Below, piece after piece: positions 32,661 through 39,028 of a DNA stretch of 41,086 bases. This DNA is from Acidobacteriota bacterium (GTDB lineage Bacteria; Acidobacteriota; UBA4820): positions 1-41,086 of the forward strand of contig JAKQCT010000053.1 in assembly GCA_029559035.1 (NCBI GenBank). The letters run 5' to 3'. The notes beneath the pieces are model-generated. The model had not been told where the DNA came from and did no database searches. It worked only from the letters and a program-made list of their open reading frames with translations. Both the position numbers and the translations under genes were made by a program. Each line of letters opens with the position of its first letter. The stretch's first letter is position 1.

Positions 32661-32680
32661 GAAAAACATTAAACCAAGAC

Positions 32681-33802
32681 TTAGTCGATGTTGACCCTGG
32701 TCTTGTCGTGGATGATGTTGGTGGCCTTCACGCTCGCGGGGGCGGAATAGGTCACGCTGCCGTTGGTCAGGTAGGCGCCGACCTTCACGGTGAAGGTGGA
32801 GGTGGCGGGGATCCTGACGGTGGCGGTGTAGTCGTTGCTGTTGCCGACGGGATTGATCATGCTGCCGACAGCCGAGAACTCGCCGCCCTGGGGAGCCCAG
32901 AACACCTGGTAGCCGGTGACCTGTGATTCGTCGCCGGAGGTCCAGCTGACGAGCGTGTTGAGGCCGCTCCTGGCAGCGGACAGGCCGTTGATGGCAGGCG
33001 CGCCGCTGGGATCATAGAGGACGACAGGCGTTGTAGAAACGAAAGGCAGTTCGATTCCGTCTATGACGATCGAACGGGAGAGCCACATTCCGACGCCAGC
33101 GCCGGGATCGGCGAAGGTCCAGGTCGAGGAAGCGGTTCCGGTGGAAACGCCCGCCTGCAGTAGTGTCCACTGCGAAGTGGCATAACCCGGGATCGCCGCG
33201 CCGGTGTAGGTGTAAACGTTGAAGGTTGTCACGAGAGCTGCGGGAGCCGCGCCGTTGTAAGAACCCAAGGTCACCGAAGCGGGAAGAGCGGTCCAAGTGA
33301 TGGTCGTCTGCACGTTATCAGGCGTCGAAGCGGTTCCGGTGGCCGCGGAAAGAGGCGCAGCGGCGATCGTGCCGATGGCGTCCCAGTTAGTCCAGTCTTC
33401 GGTCTGAAGCCTGCTCTGGAGAGTGTAGTTGCCGGCAGCGTCATAGGCGAGGAGAGCCGCGCGGGTAGCGCCAGCCGCAGGGCAGCCGTCAAAGGGGATC
33501 TGACTCCAGTCAGCATAAAGGTAGTAATAACCGGCGCCGAAGGCGTCAATACAACCAGCATCAGCCTGCAGAATCGAGTTGCCGGTAAAATCGCAAGCGC
33601 CGGTGACAGGAACTCCGGTGGAATCGGTTCCAGCCGCATCGGCCGCGTTATAAAGTCCGGGAACCCAGAGATACGCTGTAGGCGCTCCCAGCCCGCTTAC
33701 GCAACAAATGCTTGCGTTAGCAAGCGTGGTAGGAACTCCACAGGCCGCAAAAAGTGAACAAGATGCAAGAACGAGAATCGCTGCAAGAATGTATTTTCTC
33801 AT
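32681..33802 (-). CDS. Exported protein of unknown function, Fn3-like C-terminus
   Basis: I do not recognise a family. The start is ATG 33802 with GGAGGAGG 5 nt upstream. The 373-aa product begins with a signal sequence (MRKYILAAILVLASCSLFAA, then C), which could be a lipoprotein signal with a non-ideal -3 Phe. The rest is Ala/Gly/Ser/Thr-rich beta structure. A C-terminal fibronectin-III-like domain (about 275-365) is suggested by ARSGLNTLVSWTSGDESQVT, GYQVFWAPQGGEFSAVG and TFTVKVGAYLTNGSVTYSAP. It lies 17 nt downstream of the duplicated-domain protein at 33820, probably in one transcript that ends at the REP-derived terminator. A surface or cell-envelope location is inferred. Confidence 0.75.
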   Translation of the reverse strand: MRKYILAAILVLASCSLFAACGVPTTLANASICCVSGLGAPTAYLWVPGLYNAADAAGTDSTGVPVTGACDFTGNSILQADAGCIDAFGAGYYYLYADWSQIPFDGCPAAGATRAALLAYDAAGNYTLQSRLQTEDWTNWDAIGTIAAAPLSAATGTASTPDNVQTTITWTALPASVTLGSYNGAAPAALVTTFNVYTYTGAAIPGYATSQWTLLQAGVSTGTASSTWTFADPGAGVGMWLSRSIVIDGIELPFVSTTPVVLYDPSGAPAINGLSAARSGLNTLVSWTSGDESQVTGYQVFWAPQGGEFSAVGSMINPVGNSNDYTATVRIPATSTFTVKVGAYLTNGSVTYSAPASVKATNIIHDKTRVNID

Positions 33803-33819
33803 ATTTTCCTCCTCCAAAA

Positions 33820-34443
33820 TCAATAGTGGGCAGGTGTCCAACTACCTACAGCGGCAGTTGACACGCATTGATATGCCAGGCCAGGGGTAAGAGCAAAATT
33901 AACCTGTCCAACGCCGCCGCCCGCGTACCTTTGCCATGCCGTTCCATTCCAGTTATAAACGTTAACACCTGTACCACCCGCAGCGATAATCTCGTTGCGA
34001 AGTAATGCAGCACTGGTAGAGGTGCTGTGATAAGGTACTGCGACATATTTTGCAACCGTGGCAGACATTGTGATAGTCGTGCTTGGGTTGTGTGAGCCAA
34101 CAATAACCCAGTTGGATACGTCGGCAGTTGAAACGACCTGATATCCATCACCAGCTGCAAGAGCGAAGTTGACCTGACCGACACCGCCACCCGCGTATCT
34201 CTGCCAGGCAGTCCCGTTCCAATTGTAAACATTGACGCCAGTGCCACCTGCCGCAATGATATCATTTCTCAAAAAAGCCGCGGTCTGCGTCGAGTAACTG
34301 TTGTAGAATGGTAATGCAACATACTTGGCTACTGTAGCTGAAAGCGTCTGACTAAGCTTGAAGCCCATGTTGGACGCGCCTGATGTCAGCGCGATCGCGA
34401 GGATGAGTACCACTGCTACCGCTAAGATAATTCTGGTTTTCAT
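33820..34443 (-). CDS. Exported protein with two near-identical internal domains
   Basis: This 207-aa protein has a signal peptide (MKTRIILAVAVVLILAIALT) and then two copies of an about 85-aa module. Both open with SATVAKYVA(L/V)P(F/Y) and share a 34-residue block with no amino-acid change (from IIAAGGTGVNVYNW to GGGVGQVNFAL). The DNA of the two copies differs at many third positions, so the duplication is old and the protein sequence is held by selection. The ATG has GGGAGGAG 6 nt upstream. No known domain is recognised; a small secreted beta-rich protein is likely. Confidence 0.78.
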   Translation of the reverse strand: MKTRIILAVAVVLILAIALTSGASNMGFKLSQTLSATVAKYVALPFYNSYSTQTAAFLRNDIIAAGGTGVNVYNWNGTAWQRYAGGGVGQVNFALAAGDGYQVVSTADVSNWVIVGSHNPSTTITMSATVAKYVAVPYHSTSTSAALLRNEIIAAGGTGVNVYNWNGTAWQRYAGGGVGQVNFALTPGLAYQCVSTAAVGSWTPAHY

Positions 34444-34548
34444 TAAAACTCCTCCCTTCTTTTGAGGAAAAAACCACGAGGGAACGCCCTCACTCGAACG
34501 ATGAACACTCGATCCACACCGCGTTTTAACCGTCCACCTCCTTTCATC

Positions 34549-35139
34549 TCACCCCCTTTTGTGAAGGGGCTCGATGCGGTAATAAACTATCTTACCAGAA
34601 TTTTCGTCCTTGTCAAGATAGCTATTACCCTCAACCACTTCCATTATCGAACAACTGTCGAATTTCGGCGAATCGCACTTGTAAACCGCGAAGGTCCCCT
34701 CCCCCTCCCACTTGATGGCGACCGAATGGTCGACCTTGGAGATTTCGAGATCAGAAGCGGGCGATTCGTGAATCGCCCCTACGGGAAGCGAATTGGGCGA
34801 CGTAGTCGCGGGCTTTACGCCCGCGTTCCCTGTTTCATCCTCTGCTGCGGGAGATGCCGTAGGCTCGGGCTTTACGCCCGCGTTCCGCATTGGTTCGCGC
34901 CCGTAAAGGGCGCGGCTACCAGCCTGCGTTCCATTATCCGAAGAGCCCGCGAAAGGCGCGGTTACCTCAAGATTCCGGACCGTCATGAACGAGAATGCAG
35001 CCACGAAAAGGAAGGAACAGCAGGAAAGGGCGATCTTCTCGTTCCTTCTTCTGGCTTTTCCTCTTTTTATGGCCATTCTTGCCGCTTCAGACGCCCTTCC
35101 CTCGGGGGGGGTGAAATTTTCCGGCAGCCACTCTCTCAT
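34549..35139 (-). CDS. Single-pass membrane protein with a repeat-built linker
   Basis: I do not recognise a family. The start is ATG 35139 with GGAGG 4 nt upstream. The 196-aa product has a basic cytoplasmic part (1-35; AIKRGKARRRNEK), one membrane helix (IALSCCSFLFVAAFSFMTV, 36-54), a linker (about 55-130) and a C-terminal Fn3-like beta domain (about 131-196; VDHSVAIKWEGEGTFAVYKC, YLDKDENSGKIVYYRIEP). The linker residues 73-127 are largely encoded by palindromic repeats: RALYGREP, NAGVKPEP, NAGVKPAT and VGAIHESPA. The protein may be an anti-sigma-like or cell-surface sensor, but nothing proves this. Confidence 0.72.
   Translation of the reverse strand: MREWLPENFTPPEGRASEAARMAIKRGKARRRNEKIALSCCSFLFVAAFSFMTVRNLEVTAPFAGSSDNGTQAGSRALYGREPMRNAGVKPEPTASPAAEDETGNAGVKPATTSPNSLPVGAIHESPASDLEISKVDHSVAIKWEGEGTFAVYKCDSPKFDSCSIMEVVEGNSYLDKDENSGKIVYYRIEPLHKRG
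34759..34920. repeat. REP palindromes embedded in a coding sequence
   Basis: Palindromes lie at 34759-34782 (GGGCGATTCG then TGAATCGCCCCTAC), 34807-34829 and 34866-34886 (both CGGGCTTTACGCCCGCG), and 34896-34920 (CGCGCCCGTAAAGGGCGCG then GCTACC). The first is the exact reverse complement of the intergenic copy at 38813-38836. Confidence 0.8.
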
Positions 35140-35667
35140 AACGCCTCCAAGTTACATATACCCGCCCCACCCCCCTTTTGTTCAATCGGGGGGGGAAGGA
35201 CTAACGCCATCCAAAGAAGGGGGCGCTCCGCTCCCTCCTTAGACGCTCCGTTCGCAAAGCTCACTACGCTGATTCACCCCCTGGAGAAGTTAGCGCCTTA
35301 GCGCGAAGTAAATTCGTCGCACGGCGCGGCATTTTCTCTAATAATGAAGACGAAGAGCCGAAGCTGAAGGCTGAAGGCTGAAGAAAAGGACAAAAGCTAT
35401 TTACCACAGAGGCCACAGAGGCCGCAGAGTATAAAAGAGAAGGTGAAAGAAACCCCTTTTTCCGGTTTCTGACGAGGAAATTGCTTCGAAGAAAAAAGGT
35501 TATATTTTATGGTTTTTTTGCAAAAAGAGTCCTTCGAAGCAACGCCCCTCGCTCTGGGCTCTCTGTGACCTCTGCGGTTGAATTGATTCTTCAGTTTTGT
35601 AGAAGAATTGCCGAAACGGGCCGAAATCGGTTATTCTTCCTTTTTAAAGGAGGCCCGCATAAATAAG
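35140..35667. other. Gene-free interval between divergent genes
   Basis: No gene is supported here. It holds G/C-rich runs around 35160-35200, a 3-unit GCTGAAG tandem repeat (35363-35383), a large inverted-repeat element (35403-35579) and the nadE ribosome site (AAAGGAGG, 35646-35653). Confidence 0.6.
35403..35579. repeat. 177-bp fold-back element with CACAGAG termini
   Basis: The left end ACCACAGAGGCCACAGAG... (35403-35429) and the right end CTCTGTGACCTCTGCGGT... (35552-35579) are imperfect inverted repeats, about 21 of 27 positions. Inside lies a second inverted pair, TTGCTTCGAAG (35481-35491) and CTTCGAAGCAA (35532-35542), and a small hairpin AGAAACC/GGTTTCT (35448-35470). There is no transposase gene. 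Confidence 0.6.
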
Positions 35668-36516
35668 ATGAAAAAACAGGTCTATCCCCCGCCGCTCGAC
35701 ATCGAAACCGCCCTGACGATCATTGACCGGTTCCTCGTGTCGGAGATGAGAAAAGCAGGCAGGAAACGGCTGGTCGTAGGGATGTCCGGGGGCGTCGATT
35801 CGGCGCTTTCGGCCGCGCTTGCCGTCCGCGCGCTCGGGAAAGAGAACCTCGTCGCGGTGAAGATGCCCTATAAAAGTTCCAGCCCCCTTTCGGAAAAGCA
35901 CGCCGGCCTCATGATCGATAAGCTCTGCGTGGAAAGCGTCAGGGTGGATATCACGCCGATGGTGGATGGTTATTTTGAGCGGGAGGGAAAACCCCCTTTG
36001 TCCCCCTTTGCGAAAGGGGGAGAGCTGCAGGACAATGTCCGTAGAGGCAATTTCATGGCGAGGATGAGGATGGCCGTCCTTTACGATCTTTCGGCGAAGC
36101 TTGACGCGCTGGTCCTCGGAACGGGGAACAGGAGCGAATGGCTTTTAGGCTACACGACACTTTACGGGGATTCCGCCTGCGCGCTGAATCCCATCGGCGG
36201 CCTGTACAAGACACAGGTTTACCAGCTCGCCGCGTTCGCGGGCGTCCCCGAAGAGATCATATCAAAGCCGCCGTCTGCCGACCTCTGGCCCGGCCAGAAC
36301 GACGAAGGCGACATGGGGCTGCTCTACTCCGATGCGGACGCCGTCTTCTACCTTTCGGTGGATGAAGGCCGCGCGCCGCGGGAAGTTTCGGACATTCTCG
36401 GCATGCCTTTTCAAAAAGTGGAGAACATACTCAAAAGAATGGAGAATATGGAATTCAAGAGGCGCCTTCCGCCGGTCGCGGCCATGCCCTCCCCTCAGGG
36501 GAAAAATGAAGACTGA
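35668..36516 (+). CDS. nadE: NH3-dependent NAD+ synthetase
   Basis: This 282-aa enzyme makes NAD+ from deamido-NAD, ATP and ammonia. The PP-loop SGGVDS (40-45), RRGNFMARMRM, TGNRSEWLLGY and KPPSADLWPGQNDEGDMG are clear. No glutaminase domain is present, so ammonia is the nitrogen source. The ATG 35668 lies 14 nt after AAAGGAGG, which is long; an in-frame ATA at 35659 has ideal spacing and cannot be excluded as a start. Residues about 107-120 (GKPPLSPFAKGGEL) are an insertion relative to usual NadE and are encoded by a CCCCCTTTG-type repeat. The product feeds the NAD pool on which the SPARTA TIR domain acts, though the genes are far apart. The end overlaps the zinc-finger gene by 11 nt. Confidence 0.93.
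   Translation: MKKQVYPPPLDIETALTIIDRFLVSEMRKAGRKRLVVGMSGGVDSALSAALAVRALGKENLVAVKMPYKSSSPLSEKHAGLMIDKLCVESVRVDITPMVDGYFEREGKPPLSPFAKGGELQDNVRRGNFMARMRMAVLYDLSAKLDALVLGTGNRSEWLLGYTTLYGDSACALNPIGGLYKTQVYQLAAFAGVPEEIISKPPSADLWPGQNDEGDMGLLYSDADAVFYLSVDEGRAPREVSDILGMPFQKVENILKRMENMEFKRRLPPVAAMPSPQGKNED
35988..36021. repeat. CCCCCTTTG-type palindromic repeat inside nadE
   Basis: AAACCCCCTTTG is followed by TCCCCCTTTGCGAAAGGGGG. The core palindrome CCCCCTTTGCGAAAGGGGG matches the intergenic copies at 38861-38880 and 38991-39010, with one or two base changes in the loop. The reading frame stays open. Confidence 0.75.
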
Positions 36517-36745
36517 CGAGGGCTGTTCCGCTTTTTTCGAGATCATCTCCGACTGGACGGACGGAGAGCTTCCCGCCGCCTCGGAGAAAACTCTCCTGGA
36601 GCATCTCGACCGGTGTGCCTCGTGCCGCCGCTACGCCGAGTCGCTAAGGGCGCTGAAGAAGTGCCTTGCAAGCGGATGCGGGGAGTGTTCGGAGGCCGCC
36701 GCCCTCGTGGACGAGTGCGTCAGGAAGTTCCTGTCCGGGAAGTAG
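36506..36745 (+). CDS. Small zinc-finger protein (anti-sigma zf-HC2 type)
   Basis: This 79-aa protein begins at ATG 36506, inside the end of nadE. It has the zf-HC2 pattern: an acidic N-terminal helix (FEIISDWTDGELPAASEKTL) and HLDRCASCRRY with H-x3-C-x2-C, followed by further cysteines (KKCLASGCGECSE). Anti-sigma factors of this kind normally carry a membrane helix; this one has none, so it may be a soluble metal- or redox-sensing regulator. It abuts the CPBP gene with no gap (TAG-ATG), suggesting coupling. Confidence 0.78.
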   Translation: MKTDEGCSAFFEIISDWTDGELPAASEKTLLEHLDRCASCRRYAESLRALKKCLASGCGECSEAAALVDECVRKFLSGK

Positions 36746-37516
36746 ATGGACGACAGGCCGCCTGTCCCTCCCGAAGAAAAGCCCCACCTGATACCGCTCG
36801 ACGCGGTCCTGGCGATCCTGTTCTCGATATCCCTCGTCCTTCTCACCCTCAGCTCGGAATTCCTGATGGAAAGCCACGAGCTCTGGGAGATCATCTGCTT
36901 CCTTCTGCCCGCGGTAGTCATCCTCGGCGTGAGGCAGTCGTTCGGCGCGGTCCTTACCCGCGTGGAAAGGCCCGCATCGGAATTCCCCGCCGCGATATTC
37001 CTCGTCCTCTCGGCCGCACTGCTGGGCCTCGGACTGAGCGGGATCACGGACAACATCTTCGACCTGTCAGAACTGTCCAAGGAACTGGAGAAGGAGATCG
37101 GTTCGTACGGATTCTTCAGACAGGTGATCATCTTCGCGGTCCTTCCGGCGGTCTGCGAGGAGGCCCTCTTCAGGGGCGTCATCCTCAACTCCCTGAAAAG
37201 CATGGGGAAATGGACGGCGATAACTCTCACGGCGGCGCTTTTCACCGTTTTCCACGGCTCGGTGGAACTCTTTCTGCCGATCTTCGTCGTAAGCTTCGCG
37301 CTTTCGGTCATGGCTTACGGGAGGGGCGGGCTCCTGCTGGCGGCCGTCTGTCATTTCATCCACAATTTCCTCAACCTTCTGCTGATGAGGTGGGTGGAAG
37401 GAGACGCCTCGATGGCGGCTGCGATAGTCATGACGGCGGCCGGGGCCGCGCTGACGGCTGTTTCCCTTCTCGTTTTCCGAAAGGTCCGTCGGGACGATGC
37501 GGAAACGAAGATATAA
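36746..37516 (+). CDS. CPBP-family intramembrane protease
   Basis: This 256-aa membrane protein has about seven hydrophobic segments and the CPBP/Abi motifs: PAVCEEALFRGVIL (motif 1, EExxxR), VFHGS (motif 2 His) and VCHFIHNFLN (motif 3, HxxxN). In the family these residues coordinate a metal and cut CAAX-type or other membrane proteins. With an anti-sigma-type zinc-finger protein just upstream, a role in regulated proteolysis is a reasonable guess. Its 3' end overlaps the MFS gene by 20 nt. Confidence 0.9.
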   Translation: MDDRPPVPPEEKPHLIPLDAVLAILFSISLVLLTLSSEFLMESHELWEIICFLLPAVVILGVRQSFGAVLTRVERPASEFPAAIFLVLSAALLGLGLSGITDNIFDLSELSKELEKEIGSYGFFRQVIIFAVLPAVCEEALFRGVILNSLKSMGKWTAITLTAALFTVFHGSVELFLPIFVVSFALSVMAYGRGGLLLAAVCHFIHNFLNLLLMRWVEGDASMAAAIVMTAAGAALTAVSLLVFRKVRRDDAETKI

Positions 37517-38705
37517 CCTCTTTTCCTGGGTCCTCTACGATTTCGCGAATTCGCCGTATTCGACGATAATGACGACGCTCATATTCCCGGTTTTCTTCAC
37601 CGAGAGCATCGCTCCCGGGAAATGGGGCCTTACCGCGTGGGCGCTTCTTTACGGCGGATGCGAGGTGCTCTCGGCGGTCTTCTCTCCGCCGCTGGGCGCG
37701 ATGAGCGACATGATGAACAGGAGAAAGAGGTTCCTGGTATTCTTCACGCTGCTCGCTGTCGCGGGGACCGCCCTCACCCGCACTCTCTCTGGGGGGGAGG
37801 TTTTCAGGGCGGTGTTTTTCTTCTCCATCGCCCAGCTCGGGTTCTCCCTCGCCAACGTTTTTTACAATTCGATGCTGGCTGAAGTCTCCCCGCCCGAAAG
37901 ACGGGAGACGGTCTCGGGCATAGGCTGGGGCGCGGGCTACTTCGGCGGCATGCTTTTCATGATCGCTGTCCTTCTCCTTGCGGACATGGGGTCGCCTTCT
38001 TTTCAAAAGGACAGCTTCCTGTTCACCGCCCTCTGGTACCTCGCTTTTTCGATCCCAGTCTTTTTCTTTTTCGAAGGAAGCCTGAACTCGGGCGTGTCCG
38101 TTTCGTTCAAGGCGGGCTATTCCGAGGTGATCGGCACCATAAAGAAGATGTCGGGCAGGAAACCTCTCTTCTATTTCCTGCTCGCGAGTTTCTTCTTCAA
38201 CGACGGGGTCAACTCGGCGATACTTTTCGGAGGGATCTTCCTGAGGAAGGGTTACGGGTTCGACGACGCTTCCCTCTTCAAGGCTTTCATCGCATTCAAC
38301 CTGATCGCGGCCGCCGGGGCGTGGATCATCGGCCCGCTGGCCGACAGGCTCTCTTCGAGAAGGGCGCTCTTCCTCATGATGTGGGCGTGGATACTCTCCC
38401 TATCCCTCCTGCCGTTCCTCTCGGGAAAGGCGGCGCTGATGACGATCGCTTCGGTCGTCGGGATCCTCATCGGCGGGACCCAGTCGGTCCTCAGGGGCTA
38501 CCTGTCCAAGCTCGCCCCCGCGGGATCACAGGGGGAATGGTTCGGCTTTTACACCCTGATGGGAAAAGCCGCCGCACTTTTCGGCCCCCTCCTCTTCGGG
38601 ATTTTCTACGGCCTCATCCAGGACATAAAGCTCTCCGCGCTTTCGCTGATCCCGCTCTTCCTGCTCGCGGGGTATTTCCTCAGGAAAGTGGAGCAGAAGA
38701 GCTGA
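37497..38705 (+). CDS. MFS transporter, UMF1/Atg22-like
   Basis: This 402-aa protein has 11-12 hydrophobic segments and the UMF1 opening FSWVLYDFANSPYSTIM. It also has GAMSDMMNRRKRFLVFF (loop 2-3 motif) and LADRLSSRRALFLM (loop 8-9). The family comprises proton-linked major-facilitator exporters or amino-acid effluxers related to vacuolar Atg22; the substrate is unknown. It starts inside the CPBP gene and ends in GCTGAAG repeat sequence, which supplies its TGA stop. Confidence 0.9.
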   Translation: MRKRRYNLFSWVLYDFANSPYSTIMTTLIFPVFFTESIAPGKWGLTAWALLYGGCEVLSAVFSPPLGAMSDMMNRRKRFLVFFTLLAVAGTALTRTLSGGEVFRAVFFFSIAQLGFSLANVFYNSMLAEVSPPERRETVSGIGWGAGYFGGMLFMIAVLLLADMGSPSFQKDSFLFTALWYLAFSIPVFFFFEGSLNSGVSVSFKAGYSEVIGTIKKMSGRKPLFYFLLASFFFNDGVNSAILFGGIFLRKGYGFDDASLFKAFIAFNLIAAAGAWIIGPLADRLSSRRALFLMMWAWILSLSLLPFLSGKAALMTIASVVGILIGGTQSVLRGYLSKLAPAGSQGEWFGFYTLMGKAAALFGPLLFGIFYGLIQDIKLSALSLIPLFLLAGYFLRKVEQKS

Positions 38706-38787
38706 AGGCTGAAGGATGATGGCTGACGCCATGGCTGAAGGCTGAAGGCTGAAGCCAGAGCTGAAGGCTGATGGCGTAAGGCTGAAG
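38701..38787. repeat. GCTGAAG tandem/dispersed repeat
   Basis: At least seven GCTGAAG heptamers occur in 87 bp, some directly adjacent, mixed with GATGATGGCTGA variants. A three-unit copy lies at 35363-35383. The first unit contains the TGA of the MFS gene. The rest of the gene-free interval (38706-39028) holds the palindromes and terminator listed below. Confidence 0.7.
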
Positions 38788-38812
38788 TTCAATAGAGAAT
38801 AGATTGTTTCTC

Positions 38813-38836
38813 GTAGGGGCGATTCACGAATCGCCC
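38813..38836. repeat. GTAGGGGC-type palindrome
   Basis: GTAGGGGCGATTCACG followed by AATCGCCC. It is identical, as a reverse complement, to the copy in the coding sequence at 34759-34782. Confidence 0.75.
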
Positions 38837-38860
38837 GAATAAAACCCCAACGCTTCGCTC

Positions 38861-38896
38861 TCCCCCTTTGCAAAGGGGGATCCAGGGGGTTTTTTC
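38861..38896. repeat. CCCCCTTTG-type palindrome
   Basis: TCCCCCTTTGCAAAGGGGGA with a following CCAGGGGGTTTTTT. A second copy is at 38991-39021 (CCCCCTTTGCCAAAGGGGGA, then CCGAGGGGGATTTT). These are the intergenic relatives of the repeat inside nadE. Confidence 0.7.
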
Positions 38897-38939
38897 AATT
38901 TTAAATGGCGCGACAGCGCGCTCTGCCCCTAACGCCAAA

Positions 38940-38963
38940 GGGCGGCCTCCCGGCCGCCCTTTT
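38940..38963. terminator. Bidirectional rho-independent terminator
   Basis: GGGCGGCC (38940-38947) pairs with GGCCGCCC (38952-38959) around TCCC. There is an AAA before and a TTTT after the stem, so it can end both the plus-strand MFS transcript and the minus-strand FG-GAP transcript, which converge here. Confidence 0.8.
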
Positions 38964-39028
38964 CAACATCAGATATTCCACTTTTTACTTCCCCCTTTGC
39001 CAAAGGGGGACCGAGGGGGATTTTCCTC

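Noticed and set aside
34462-35301. A 279-codon plus-strand frame opposite the membrane-protein gene
   Set aside because: It is antisense to a gene with a good ribosome site and membrane helix, and is open mainly through palindromic repeats; no domain is seen.
35481-35666. A 61-codon frame upstream of nadE
   Set aside because: It lies within the fold-back repeat element, has no ribosome site and no recognisable protein features.
36332-36505. Earlier start for the zinc-finger protein within nadE
   Set aside because: The upstream codons are only the second frame of nadE; ATG 36506 begins the conserved domain.
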